A stretch of DNA of 37,555 nucleotides from Roseomonas sp. (lineage in GTDB: Bacteria > Pseudomonadota > Alphaproteobacteria > Acetobacterales > Acetobacteraceae), in contig JADCES010000285.1 of assembly GCA_020250005.1 (NCBI GenBank), positions 1 to 37,555 on the forward strand, written 5' to 3'. The position numbers and the translations under genes are program-made. The first letter of the stretch is position 1. Each line of letters starts with the position of its first letter. Below, piece after piece: positions 10,284 through 20,001 of the stretch. The notes under the pieces are model-generated. The model made no database searches. It was not told where the DNA came from and saw only the letters and a program-made list of their open reading frames with translations.

Positions 10284-10319
10284 GATATTCGATCTGATGG
10301 AAGCATCAGATCGAATATC
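10284..10319. repeat. Perfect 16-bp inverted repeat with 4-nt loop (GATATTCGATCTGATG-GAAG-CATCAGATCGAATATC)
   Basis: Arms are exact reverse complements; 20 bp after the tctC-like stop codon; no T-tract follows on either strand. Confidence 0.9.
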
Positions 10320-10453
10320 CCGCTGCAGTGGATTGCCGCGCCGGCACGCTGCGCGATCATTGTCCTGCGTTGAACCTTGTTCTTGAGCTTAATCTGAAAT
10401 TCATCCGGCGATAGCGGTGCGGCTGTTGCGCCGATTTGGCTGAAGAATTCCTG

Positions 10454-10535
10454 GTACGGCGGATCGCGAAAGCCTACTTCTAACCGCCATCGGCACCGCT
10501 TCTTGGCGAAATTCTTCGGTCCCGCCTTTGCCTAT
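10454..10535 (-). pseudogene. Possible remnant of an IS3-family orfA (helix-turn-helix) gene
   Basis: Minus-strand translation GKGGTEEFRQEAVPMAVRSRLSRSAV resembles the OrfA N-terminus pattern EFRQEAVRxAxxSGLSRxxVA; no intact ORF. Confidence 0.35.
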
Positions 10536-10644
10536 GGTTCATCTCCTTCGCGGCGTAACAAGTGAACGAAGGGGCGGTACAAAACCGTGACAGCTCCGGA
10601 CTGGCTACAAAACTCTTGCGATCCAGCCTGCAATCCCCTATTGT

Positions 10645-10658
10645 TTATCGATAGATAA
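10645..10658. promoter_or_regulatory. Candidate operator TTATC-GATA-GATAA
   Basis: 5-4-5 inverted repeat 51 bp upstream of the molybdenum hydroxylase start codon; related to the site at 20042-20055 (11 of 14 positions identical). Confidence 0.35.
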
Positions 10659-10709
10659 GTTACTTCTGCCCTCAAAAGGCGAGGCCAAAAGTCACCGGGA
10701 GATCAAGCA

Positions 10710-13073
10710 ATGGACCAAGGTATCGCATCCGCTTCGGCACGCTTCGGCATAGGCCAGGCAGTCCGCCGGCGAGAGGATGACAGGCTGCTGCGCGGCAAAG
10801 GGCATTTCGCTGGCGATGTCACGCTTCCGAACCAGCTTTACGCCTATCTGCTGCGCTCGCCACATCCGCATGCCCGTGTCATTTCCATAAATATTGCACG
10901 GGCGGCAGCGGCACCAGGGGTGCACGCGATTCTTACCGGTGACGATGCGGCGGCTGATGGCCTTGGCTGTCCCCCAGGGCTTTCAGGTGCGGCGCCGCCG
11001 GCCTATCCAAAAAATCGCGATGGCAGCGAATTCATCGAGGTGCCCTATCTGCCGCTTGCCCGCGCGCGTGCCATGTATGTTGGCCATGAGGTAGCGCTCA
11101 TTATCGCCGATAGCCTGCAACAAGCCCGTGATGCGGCGGAACTCATCGCCATAGAGTGGGAAATCCTGCCCCATGTCACCGAGGCCGCCGATGCGCTTGC
11201 ACCGGGCGCACCAGCGCTACAGGAGCATGTGCCCGGAAACCGTGTGCTTGACTGGAGTTTTGGCGATTCAGCAGCGGTACAGGCGGCTTTTGATGCGGCA
11301 GCGCATGTTGCGCGCCTCACGGTCGAACAGACCCGCATCACTCAAGGCTTCATGGAACCGCGCGCTGCCGTCGCGGATTATGATGACGCAACGGGTCGCT
11401 GGACTCTCCATACCTGTACCCAGGCGGCGAATCGCGCAAAGGAATATCTCGCCGATCATGTCTTCAAGGTGGATCGTGAACGCTTCAGGGTTCTCTCCGC
11501 CGATGTGGGCGGTGGCTTCGGTGGCAAGATCCACCTCTATAATGAATATGCGCTGGTCTGTTGGGCGGCGCGGCGACTTGGCCGGCCCGTCAAATGGGTC
11601 TCGGACCGCACCGAAGGGTTTCTCTCGGATTGGATGACGCGCGATCAGCGCTGTTCGGGCGAATTGGCGCTCGATTCGGAAGGGCGCATTCTTGCGCTGC
11701 GCATTCGCCAAATCGCCAATACGGGTGCTTTTGTCACGCCTCTCGCCATCATTCCGCCGACCTGGAATTTTCTGCGTTCGACTCAAGTGCTTTATCGTAC
11801 GCAGCTTTGTCACGCGGAAGTTCAAGTGGCCATCACCAATACCTGCCCAGTCAATATCTATCGTGGTGCTGGGCGGCCAGAGGGCACCTATATCGTCGAA
11901 AGACTGCTCGACCAGGCAGCAGCGGAAATGGGGATGGATCGCGCTGAAATCCGACGGCGCAACCTCATCCCCGATGATGCGCTACCCTTCAAGACCTTCA
12001 TCGGCCTCAATTACGATAGCGGACGCTTTGCGGATGGCCAGGCCATGGCGCTGCGCCTGGCGGATTGGGATGGCTTTGCGGCACGCCGCGCCGCCGATGC
12101 CAAAGCAGGCAGGCTGCGCGGCATTGGCATTTCCAATTATGTCGAGGTTGCCGGCGGAATGCCGCGCGAATTTGCCGAAATGCGCATCAAGGGCAGCACC
12201 AATCGCGTTGAAGTCATGGCTGGTTCCGGCCCCATGGGCCAGGGATGCGAAACAGCCTATGCGCAGCTTGCCGTGGCACTTCTTGGTGTGGAACCCGGCT
12301 GTGTTGATGTCATTATGGGCGATACCGATCGCGTAAAGTGGGGCGATGGGTCCTATGCCACAAGATCAATGCGGGTTGCGGGTACGGCCATTCATCTTGC
12401 CGGCACAAAGGTGATTGAGATCGGCAAACAGGCTGCCGCTCATCTGCTGGAGGCCGCGGCGACCGATATCGCCTTTGAGGAAGGCCGTTTCTTCATCGGC
12501 GGAACAGACCGAGGGATCAGCCTGTTTGAGGTGGCGCGCGCGATTGAGACTGGAAAACTCCCGACCGAGCTTGGCAATGCGCTTGGTGCAGAGATTGATC
12601 ACGTAGCCGATGGGCCATCCTTCCCGAATGGTTGCCATGTGTGTGAGGTTTCGATCTGCACCGAAACAGGCGTGGTGCGGATAGAAAACTATGTGGCGGT
12701 GGATGATGTGGGCCGTGTGATCAATCCGATGATCGTACATGGGCAGATCCATGGTGGGATTGCACAAGGCATTGGCCAAACCTTGCTTGAACAGATTGTG
12801 CATGATGCTGCCACTGGCCAGATCCTGACCGCGAGCTTCATGGATTACACCATGCCGCGCGCCGATGATTTGCCCAATCTTGTCACGGCAATGAATGAAG
12901 TACCCAGCCCGAAGAACCCGCTTGGCGTGAAGGGCGCCGGTGAAGGCGGCATCACGGGTGCCCTTGCTGCGGTGGTCGGCGCTGTTTCAGATGCGGTATC
13001 GGTTCATGGCGTGCGGCATATTGATATGCCGGTGACGCCGGAAAAGGTATTGCGCGCCATTGGTAAATTGTGA
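10710..13073 (+). CDS. Xanthine dehydrogenase family protein, molybdopterin-binding (large) subunit
   Basis: 787 aa; GGGFGGKIHLYNEYALVCWAARRLGRPVKWVSDRTEGFLSD, YRGAGRPEGTYIVERLLDQAA, GVKGAGEGGITGALAAVVGAVSDA. Confidence 0.95.
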   Translation: MDQGIASASARFGIGQAVRRREDDRLLRGKGHFAGDVTLPNQLYAYLLRSPHPHARVISINIARAAAAPGVHAILTGDDAAADGLGCPPGLSGAAPPAYPKNRDGSEFIEVPYLPLARARAMYVGHEVALIIADSLQQARDAAELIAIEWEILPHVTEAADALAPGAPALQEHVPGNRVLDWSFGDSAAVQAAFDAAAHVARLTVEQTRITQGFMEPRAAVADYDDATGRWTLHTCTQAANRAKEYLADHVFKVDRERFRVLSADVGGGFGGKIHLYNEYALVCWAARRLGRPVKWVSDRTEGFLSDWMTRDQRCSGELALDSEGRILALRIRQIANTGAFVTPLAIIPPTWNFLRSTQVLYRTQLCHAEVQVAITNTCPVNIYRGAGRPEGTYIVERLLDQAAAEMGMDRAEIRRRNLIPDDALPFKTFIGLNYDSGRFADGQAMALRLADWDGFAARRAADAKAGRLRGIGISNYVEVAGGMPREFAEMRIKGSTNRVEVMAGSGPMGQGCETAYAQLAVALLGVEPGCVDVIMGDTDRVKWGDGSYATRSMRVAGTAIHLAGTKVIEIGKQAAAHLLEAAATDIAFEEGRFFIGGTDRGISLFEVARAIETGKLPTELGNALGAEIDHVADGPSFPNGCHVCEVSICTETGVVRIENYVAVDDVGRVINPMIVHGQIHGGIAQGIGQTLLEQIVHDAATGQILTASFMDYTMPRADDLPNLVTAMNEVPSPKNPLGVKGAGEGGITGALAAVVGAVSDAVSVHGVRHIDMPVTPEKVLRAIGKL

Positions 13074-13161
13074 GCGGTCATTCGTAAGGGCAACGGGATG
13101 CGCAATCATCGGGTGTGAAGCGCTTCTGCGAGCTGATGCTGAACCGTCTTGAAGCTGCGGA

Positions 13162-13195
13162 GGGTGTGATCCCAGGAAGGGATCACACCCCTTTT
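13162..13195 (+). terminator. Rho-independent terminator
   Basis: Perfect 12-bp stem GGGTGTGATCCC/GGGATCACACCC, loop AGGAA, followed by CTTTT; lies between convergent genes. Confidence 0.85.
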
Positions 13196-13197
13196 GG

Positions 13198-14292
13198 TCA
13201 AGCGATCGGATAGGTAATGGGCAGGCGGAAGTTACTGGCTTCCAGCCGTTCCATGTAAGTACGCAAAATCTGGCTGCCGGGCATGCCGCGCCGATCCGCT
13301 TCACGCGCCTGTTCCAACGGCAAACCCGAGAGCGCTTGCGCCCAGGCAAGACGCGTTTCGTCACTCATGTAGCTCACGGTAGTGTTAGGGAAAGTACGCC
13401 ACTGGTCCACCGCCGTTGCATAAAGGCGGTCATTTTCCTCAGCGGTCTTGATCTGCCATTCACTGGCGACTTCCTGGAGCGTATCCTGGACAGGACGGGG
13501 CAGGCTCCGCCAGCGGTCGCTATTGACCGTGATATGCGCTGACCCGGAAGCACCGAAACGCGTGACATGCAAATGGGGATTCACCTCATAGAGACGAATT
13601 GCAATCATGCCGGCGGTCACGGTCATCACGCCGTCCACAACACCCGACTGGGCCGAGGTGAAGAAATCTGCAAGGCTGCCTTGTACGCCAACGATACCGC
13701 CAGGCCGCAGGAAGTTCAGCAGAGCGCCAGCGCCCGCGATGCGACGTCCGCGCAGATCTTCCAAGCGGTTCCACGGTGTGCGGGTGGCAAGATCAACGCT
13801 TGGCGCTCCCGAAACAGCGATCATCCGCTGGCCAAACCGCTGTTCAAAGACATTGCGCAGAAAGGGCACACGCTCATACACCTCATGCGTCACCTTGATC
13901 TGAAGCGCGTTATTGTCAGGGGCGAAGGGTACCCAGGGATGCCAATTATGGGAGAATAGCCGCGCTGCCTCAAAGGTCGCGAGGAATAGGCCAACATCAA
14001 CAACGCCGTTTTGTACTGCTTCCAGCGTCTCATTCACCCGCGTGACCGCGCCGCCCCAGCTTACGGTAAAGGTCACGGGGTGTCCGCGTTCCCGTGACCG
14101 ACGAACAACTTCCGGAATAAAAAAGCTATCTGCGACACCAACATAAGCGAGTGCGGCAGTAGTATGGCCTGACGCGATGCGCAGATTAGTGGCGCGCGCC
14201 TGAGCGCTTGCCTTGGTGCCGATCAGCGCAACGGAAAGCCCCGCCGCGCCGCCTGCCAGCGCGCGACGCCGGCTGATGGAAGTGGTGGTCAT
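13198..14292 (-). CDS. dctP: TRAP transporter substrate-binding protein DctP-type
   Basis: Signal sequence RRRALAGGAAGLSVALIGTKASAQA; solute-binding body with VDLATRTPWNRLEDLRGRRIAGAGALLNFLRPGG; followed by DctM/DctQ partners. Confidence 0.85.
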   Translation of the reverse strand: MTTTSISRRRALAGGAAGLSVALIGTKASAQARATNLRIASGHTTAALAYVGVADSFFIPEVVRRSRERGHPVTFTVSWGGAVTRVNETLEAVQNGVVDVGLFLATFEAARLFSHNWHPWVPFAPDNNALQIKVTHEVYERVPFLRNVFEQRFGQRMIAVSGAPSVDLATRTPWNRLEDLRGRRIAGAGALLNFLRPGGIVGVQGSLADFFTSAQSGVVDGVMTVTAGMIAIRLYEVNPHLHVTRFGASGSAHITVNSDRWRSLPRPVQDTLQEVASEWQIKTAEENDRLYATAVDQWRTFPNTTVSYMSDETRLAWAQALSGLPLEQAREADRRGMPGSQILRTYMERLEASNFRLPITYPIA

Positions 14293-14334
14293 GATTTATT
14301 CCTCCCTTGATGGTTTGCCAAAACTCTAGCCCTT

Positions 14335-15693
14335 TCACATCAGGTTGCGTGGAATCCAGGTGGCGATCTGCGGGAAATTCCACACCAGAAAGGCAGTCAC
14401 CAGGATCAACCCGACATAAGGTAGACTTCCCTTGACGATTATCGAAATGCTGACACCTTGCCCGGGCAGGGCGCTTTTCACCGAGAAAAGAAGCATCCCG
14501 AAAGGCGGTGTCAGCAGACCGCATTCGATCACCAATATGCCTACAATCGCGAAGGCGATAGGATCAAAGCCAAGCATATTCGCAACCGGCCAGAAGATCG
14601 GCACCGTCAGCAGCATGATCGAAACACTGTCAATGATCATGCCAAGCAAAAGCCAGATCACAACCATGATCAGCATGACTTCCAGCGGGCCAAGATCAAG
14701 GCCAGTCACTAGGCCTTGAACAGCAGCCGTCATCCCGCCCATGGAAAGCATGCGCGAATACATCTGCGCGGCAATCAACAGCACCAGCAAAGGCGCTGTG
14801 ATTTTGGCGGTATCGTAGAAAACGCCGAATATCTGCTTGACCGTCATGCCCTTCAGCAGCGCCAGCAGCAATGCACCCAAGGCGCCAATCGCAGCCGCTT
14901 CTGTGGGCGTGAAGAGTCCCCCCCAAATCCCGCCAAGCACAAGCATCATCAAGACACCAATGCCACCCGCACCAAGCCATTCCTTGGGCGACATCGGAAG
15001 CTGCGCATTGGACCTGGCGCGTTCGACGAAAGCCGGTGTTGCGGCGGCCGGCATTGCGGGCGCCGTATCCGGCGCCAGCGAAGGGTTACGCTTCACCGAA
15101 ATGATGATGTAGAGGCAGAGAAGCGTGGTCAGCAGCAGGCCAGGCCCGATGCCGGCCAGAAAGAGCTGCCCGATGGATTGTTCCGCCAGAATGCCCCAGA
15201 CGATCATCAAGACGCTGGGCGGAATAAGCATGCCGAGTACGGCGCTTCCGGCGATGGCGCCCACGGCAAACTGCTGCTGATAGCCGGCATTGCGCATGGC
15301 TGGATAGGCAAAACGGCTGAACGCCGCCGCGGCCGCAACCGAAACCCCTGTGACGGTCGCGAAAATGGCATTGCCGATGACGGTCGCCACGGCAAGCCGC
15401 CCAGGGATACGACGCAGCCCCCGATTGACCGCCTTGAACATGTCTTCAGCCGCGCCGCAGCGACCCACAAGATCACCCATCAGAATGAAAAGAGGGATCA
15501 CCGCAAAGATATAATCTCGCAGGAACTGAAACGCTGTTGACTGCAACATGCGTACCGGCACCATTGGATTGCCGGTGATGAGCATCACGCCCGCCATGCT
15601 GGCTGCGATCAGACAAAGCGCGATGTGCACACCAAGCGAGACCAGGATGATCAGCAGGCCGACCATCAGCGTGGCGATTTCGATCCCGGTCAT
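14335..15693 (-). CDS. dctM: TRAP transporter large permease DctM (start set to ATG at 15693, MTGIEIATLMVG)
   Basis: Highly hydrophobic; AAAAAFSRFAYPAMRNAGYQQQFAVGAIAGSAVLGMLIPPSVLMIVWGILAEQSIGQLFLAGIGPG; GGLFTPTEAAAIGALGALLLAL. Confidence 0.94.
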   Translation of the reverse strand: MTGIEIATLMVGLLIILVSLGVHIALCLIAASMAGVMLITGNPMVPVRMLQSTAFQFLRDYIFAVIPLFILMGDLVGRCGAAEDMFKAVNRGLRRIPGRLAVATVIGNAIFATVTGVSVAAAAAFSRFAYPAMRNAGYQQQFAVGAIAGSAVLGMLIPPSVLMIVWGILAEQSIGQLFLAGIGPGLLLTTLLCLYIIISVKRNPSLAPDTAPAMPAAATPAFVERARSNAQLPMSPKEWLGAGGIGVLMMLVLGGIWGGLFTPTEAAAIGALGALLLALLKGMTVKQIFGVFYDTAKITAPLLVLLIAAQMYSRMLSMGGMTAAVQGLVTGLDLGPLEVMLIMVVIWLLLGMIIDSVSIMLLTVPIFWPVANMLGFDPIAFAIVGILVIECGLLTPPFGMLLFSVKSALPGQGVSISIIVKGSLPYVGLILVTAFLVWNFPQIATWIPRNLM

Positions 15694-15718
15694 GATTTTT
15701 CCTCCGTCTGATACCGGG

Positions 15719-16267
15719 TCATTCCACGGCCGCCGAACTGTCCTTGGGCGCGCCCTTGCGCCAGGCATTGATGAGCATGGCGAAATAAGCAATGGCCGCG
15801 AGGCCCGACATGGCCACAAGTACGATACGGACCGGCCAGACGGGTACGCGGAAGGCGCCTTCGCCCTCATAGGCGCCGATCTCAATCGCCTCCAGCATGG
15901 GCCGCCAGCCGCCATAGGCAATGGAAGCACAAATGAAAATGCCGAGAATGCAGGTACAGGTTTCAATCGCTAATCTACCGGTATCATTTGCCGCATCATA
16001 GATGACGGTCGCGCGGATCATCCCATTGCCGAGGACGGCAAAGGGCAGTTGCAGGAAAACAAGCGCGACAAGCGTATTGGCCACCATCTCAGCCGTGCCC
16101 GGGACTGGCTTATTGAAAAGCCCACGCGATACAACATCCGCGCAGACAAGCAGCGCTATGGCGAAAAGGCCAAATACGGAGATCAGGTGAAACATCCTGG
16201 CAAAGCGTTCAAGACCGCCATGGGCGATCTCTGCAACGCCTGTGGCTTCGGTCTTTCCTGCGGCCAT
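15719..16267 (-). CDS. dctQ: TRAP transporter small permease DctQ
   Basis: About 180 aa with four hydrophobic helices; CADVVSRGLFNKPVPGTAEMVANTLVALVFLQLPFA; adjacent to DctM. Confidence 0.9.
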   Translation of the reverse strand: MAAGKTEATGVAEIAHGGLERFARMFHLISVFGLFAIALLVCADVVSRGLFNKPVPGTAEMVANTLVALVFLQLPFAVLGNGMIRATVIYDAANDTGRLAIETCTCILGIFICASIAYGGWRPMLEAIEIGAYEGEGAFRVPVWPVRIVLVAMSGLAAIAYFAMLINAWRKGAPKDSSAAVE

Positions 16268-16284
16268 GGAACTTTCCTTCCCTG

Positions 16285-18654
16285 TCAGGCCTTGCCAAGG
16301 GCGCGCAAGATGCGCTCTGGCGTGAAAGGCATTTCCGTGATTTCAACGCGAAACGGCGATAGCGCATCGTTCAGCGCGTTCATGATGGCAGCCGGCGCAC
16401 CGGCTGTTCCGGCTTCGCCCGCACCCTTCGCCCCGATCGCTGATTCCCGCGTCAGTGTTTCAACATGCGCGACATCCATATCCGGCATTTCAGCGGCCAT
16501 TGGCACCAGGTAGTCAACCATGCTGCCATTCAGCATCTGGCCATTGCTGTCATAAAGGCATTCTTCGAAAAGCGTAGGCCCGATGCCCTGCACAATGGCG
16601 CCGCGCATCTGTTCTTCTACCAGCAAAGGATTGAGCACCTTGCCGCAATCTTCCACTGCCCAGAACTTCAAAAGCTTGATGAAGCCCGTTTCCGGATCCG
16701 CTTCCAAATGGCAGGCAAGAATGCCATTGGTGAAGGCAAAGGCATATTGCGTCGGAAGATAATGCCTGGTGACCGATAATTCGGGCCGCATGCCGCCCAA
16801 GGTATCCGGGCGGAAATAGGCAATGCGGCCAACCTCCGAAAGGCTTGTGATTTCCTGTCCGCTTTCGGCATCCACAACAAGCCCGCGGCGGATATCAAGG
16901 GATGCGGCGTCACGCTGATGGATGGTGGCAGCAAGATCAAGGATGGATTTTCGCAAGGCGCGTCCTGCCTGCCAGGCGGCCTCACCACCCACGCCAGCAC
17001 CGCGGCTCGCCCAGGTTCCCCCGCCATAAGGCGTGGCGTCCGTATCACCGGTTACCAGACGCACGGCGCCCATAGGTACCCCAACCGCATCGGCAACGAT
17101 TTGCGCGAAGATCGTCTCGGTTCCCTGGCCCTGTTCACCACACCCATGCAGCACCATGATGCCGCCTTGCGGTTCCAACCGCACGGTGCAACCATCCTGC
17201 GCCGAAATGCGCGCCCCGCCGACACCATAGAACATGGCCGAAGGATTGGTGATTTCGATCATCGAAGCAAGGCCAATGCCGCGATAGATGCCGCGCTTGC
17301 GTGCTTCCACCTGATCGGCGCGCAGTTTTTCATAATCCATCATGCTGAGCACCTTATCGAGGCACGCATGATGCGACATGCCTTCGAATTTCATGCCCGA
17401 TGGTGTCTGTAACGGAAAATCCTCGTCGCGGAGGAGGTTCTTCCGGCGTATCTCAGCCGGGTCCATGCCAATCTCGCGCGCGGCGGCATCCACCAGCGCT
17501 TCCGTGACGCCCACCGCGACCGGATGCCCAACGGCACGATAATTGGAATAGGGTGCCAGATTCGTGAACAGGGCGCGCACCTTTGCCCGATAGGCCTGCA
17601 GCCGATACCATTGCCCGCAAATATTGGCGATCTGATTGCCTTCAACGACACTCGTGCGCGGATAGACGGAATAAGGGCCGATCGCCTGCGTCCCCTCATA
17701 ACCCAAGGCGAGGATCGTACCATCGCGCTTGAGCGCGAGCCGGGCGGTCACGGCGTGGTCGCGGTTGTGGATATCGGACAGAAAACTCTCCAACCGATCC
17801 GCGACGAATTTAACAGGGCGCCCGATCCGCATGGAAAGTGCGCAGATTGCCAGCTCATCACCATAAACATGCGTCTTGATGCCATAGCTGCCGCCCACAT
17901 CCGGGCACACCACGCGCACGTCAGATTCCGCAATTCCCAAAAGCCGCGCATAACAATCCTGGATCATATGCGGCGCCTGATGGGAAATATAAACCGTCAG
18001 GCGCCGGTCAGATGGATTCCAATCACCGATGATCGAGCGCCCTTCAGGACAGACGCCGGTATGGCGTGGAAAACGAAAGCGCCTTTCCACGAATACATCG
18101 GCCTCGGCCGCTGCCTTGTCCCAGTCACCGCCTTCCACTTCGCGTGTGAAGCAGATGTTGTCGTCAAGCTCCGGCTGCGCGCGTATCTCGCCGCGTTCCG
18201 CAACATCCAGCGAACTGACCGCAGGTAGGGGGTCATATTCCGCATCAATGCGCGCAGCCGCATCTTCGGCCAGACGACGCGTTTCGGCGATGATGGCAAC
18301 AACAGGCTCGCCTTGCCAGGCAACACGATCAATGGCGATGCAATGTTGCATGGCTGATTTCATGCCTTTGAAATGGACAAGAAGGCCCGCAAAGGGTTGC
18401 ACCGCGTCGGCAAGATCGCGGCCCGTGACGATATCGATCACACCGGGCATGGTGCGCGCGGCAGATGCATGAATGGCCAGGATGCGCGCATGGGCATGCG
18501 GGCTGCGCAGAAACGCCACATGGGCCATCCGCGCCAAAACGATGTCATCCACATAGCGCCCGCGGCCTTCAAGCAGCCGACGGCCATTCGGGCGCGCGAC
18601 TGAAGCGCCGATCATGGGCGCTTCGGGGCTGGTTTGCGGCGTGATCTTGTTCAT
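16285..18654 (-). CDS. Xanthine dehydrogenase/CoxL-like molybdopterin-binding subunit
   Basis: GRPNGRRLLEGRGRYVDDI, VGGSYGIKTHVYGDELAICALSMRIGRPVKFVADRLESFLSD, YRAVGHPVAVGVTEALVDAAA, GAKGAGEAGTAGAPAAIMNALNDAL; start overlaps the FeS gene stop (ATGA). Confidence 0.95.
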   Translation of the reverse strand: MNKITPQTSPEAPMIGASVARPNGRRLLEGRGRYVDDIVLARMAHVAFLRSPHAHARILAIHASAARTMPGVIDIVTGRDLADAVQPFAGLLVHFKGMKSAMQHCIAIDRVAWQGEPVVAIIAETRRLAEDAAARIDAEYDPLPAVSSLDVAERGEIRAQPELDDNICFTREVEGGDWDKAAAEADVFVERRFRFPRHTGVCPEGRSIIGDWNPSDRRLTVYISHQAPHMIQDCYARLLGIAESDVRVVCPDVGGSYGIKTHVYGDELAICALSMRIGRPVKFVADRLESFLSDIHNRDHAVTARLALKRDGTILALGYEGTQAIGPYSVYPRTSVVEGNQIANICGQWYRLQAYRAKVRALFTNLAPYSNYRAVGHPVAVGVTEALVDAAAREIGMDPAEIRRKNLLRDEDFPLQTPSGMKFEGMSHHACLDKVLSMMDYEKLRADQVEARKRGIYRGIGLASMIEITNPSAMFYGVGGARISAQDGCTVRLEPQGGIMVLHGCGEQGQGTETIFAQIVADAVGVPMGAVRLVTGDTDATPYGGGTWASRGAGVGGEAAWQAGRALRKSILDLAATIHQRDAASLDIRRGLVVDAESGQEITSLSEVGRIAYFRPDTLGGMRPELSVTRHYLPTQYAFAFTNGILACHLEADPETGFIKLLKFWAVEDCGKVLNPLLVEEQMRGAIVQGIGPTLFEECLYDSNGQMLNGSMVDYLVPMAAEMPDMDVAHVETLTRESAIGAKGAGEAGTAGAPAAIMNALNDALSPFRVEITEMPFTPERILRALGKA

Positions 18655-19163
18655 GGTGAGGGCCTTGCCATCAAGCGCTTGGCCTGAGTTGCTTCAACAG
18701 CATCCACAATTGCCTGATAGCCGGTGCAGCGGCAGTAATTGCCCGAAAGCTGTTCCCGAATGGCCTGGCGATCCATCGGCGCCGGTACGTCAAGGATCTC
18801 CGCTGCGGTGATCAGCATGCCGGCAGTGCACCAGCCGCATTGCATGGCGTTCCGCGCGTGAAACTCCGCCTGCAAATCCGCGATTTCGCCAGTCGCCGTC
18901 AGCCCTTCTATGGTCCAGACATCGGCGCCTTCCAATTGTGGTGCCAGCAACAGGCAACCACGCACGATTTCATTATCTACACGGAGCGTACAGGCCCCGC
19001 ATACCCCATGCTCACAGGCAACACGTGGCCCGGAAAGGCCGAAGATCTCCCGCAGCATATCCACCGCATGCAAACGGGCGGGAACACGGCGCCGTACGGC
19101 CTGGCCATTGAGCCGGAAGGCGATTTCCATTTCCTCATCTTCCATGCTGCTCTCCTCAGCCAT
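18651..19163 (-). CDS. (2Fe-2S)-binding subunit of molybdenum hydroxylase (CoxS-like)
   Basis: CEHGVCGACTLRVD, CGWCTAGM, NYCRCTGYQAIVDAV; start ATG at 19163 overlaps the FAD subunit stop. Confidence 0.95.
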   Translation of the reverse strand: MAEESSMEDEEMEIAFRLNGQAVRRRVPARLHAVDMLREIFGLSGPRVACEHGVCGACTLRVDNEIVRGCLLLAPQLEGADVWTIEGLTATGEIADLQAEFHARNAMQCGWCTAGMLITAAEILDVPAPMDRQAIREQLSGNYCRCTGYQAIVDAVEATQAKRLMARPSP

Positions 19164-20001
19164 GGCTGCGCAATTGATTGATGGCACGCTGCAAAAGCAC
19201 GCCGGCGAGGTATTTTTTCGTTGCCGATGAATGGCAAGGATCCGAGGGCGGATCGAGCTTCTGCTTCAATTCCGCGATCGCCGGCGCCATTTCGCCAGCC
19301 ATGAGTAGCTTCTCAACCGTGGGGAAGCGCAGCGGCCGATCCGCAACACCAAAAAAGGCCAGACGCAAGCCGCTGAGCTTGCCATCAAGGCATGTGCCCA
19401 CAATGCCCACAATCGCAAAATCACCGTGACGCCTGGCAAGTTCCAGCGCAACGCTGCGCGCCCCCGGCTTTTGGATCGGCAGCTCTACACGCAACAAAAG
19501 ATCATCTGGACCAAGCGCTGTTGCGTAAAGACCGCGGAAGAAATCCGCCGCCGCTATGCGCCTTTCGCCGGTGATCTGTGGCCCGGTAAAAATCATCTCA
19601 GCGTCAAGGGCGAGGCAGCAGGCAGGCCATTCTGCGGCGGGATCCGCCAAGGCGATGCTACCGCCAAAAGTGCCACGATTGCGAATGGCGGCATGGGCCA
19701 CATAGGGCAGGGCGCGCAATAAAAGCGGCGCATGCGCGGCAATAAGCGGGTCATTGGACAGTTGCGCATGACGGGTCAGCGCGCCGATCACGAGCCGCCC
19801 ATCGGCAAGCAAAACGCCAGAAAGGTCGCGCAAGCCTGCAATATCGATCAGGGCGCGCGGTTCAAGGAGGCGTAGATTGAGAGCGGGCACCAAACTCTGC
19901 CCGCCAGCGATGAAGCGCGCATCTTCCCCGTAATCGGCCTTGAGCGCCACGGCATCGGCGACGCTTTTTGCACGCAAAAAACGGAACGAAGCCGCCTTCA
20001 T
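19156..20001 (-). CDS. FAD-binding subunit of molybdenum hydroxylase (CoxM-like)
   Basis: FIAGGQSLVPALNLRLLEPRALIDIAGL, HAAIRNRGTFGGSIALADPAAEWPA. Confidence 0.95.
   Translation of the reverse strand: MKAASFRFLRAKSVADAVALKADYGEDARFIAGGQSLVPALNLRLLEPRALIDIAGLRDLSGVLLADGRLVIGALTRHAQLSNDPLIAAHAPLLLRALPYVAHAAIRNRGTFGGSIALADPAAEWPACCLALDAEMIFTGPQITGERRIAAADFFRGLYATALGPDDLLLRVELPIQKPGARSVALELARRHGDFAIVGIVGTCLDGKLSGLRLAFFGVADRPLRFPTVEKLLMAGEMAPAIAELKQKLDPPSDPCHSSATKKYLAGVLLQRAINQLRSHG

Noticed and set aside
10284-10319. Calling the 36-bp palindrome a rho-independent terminator
   Set aside because: No T-tract on either side and the stem is AT-rich, so it is reported only as an inverted repeat.
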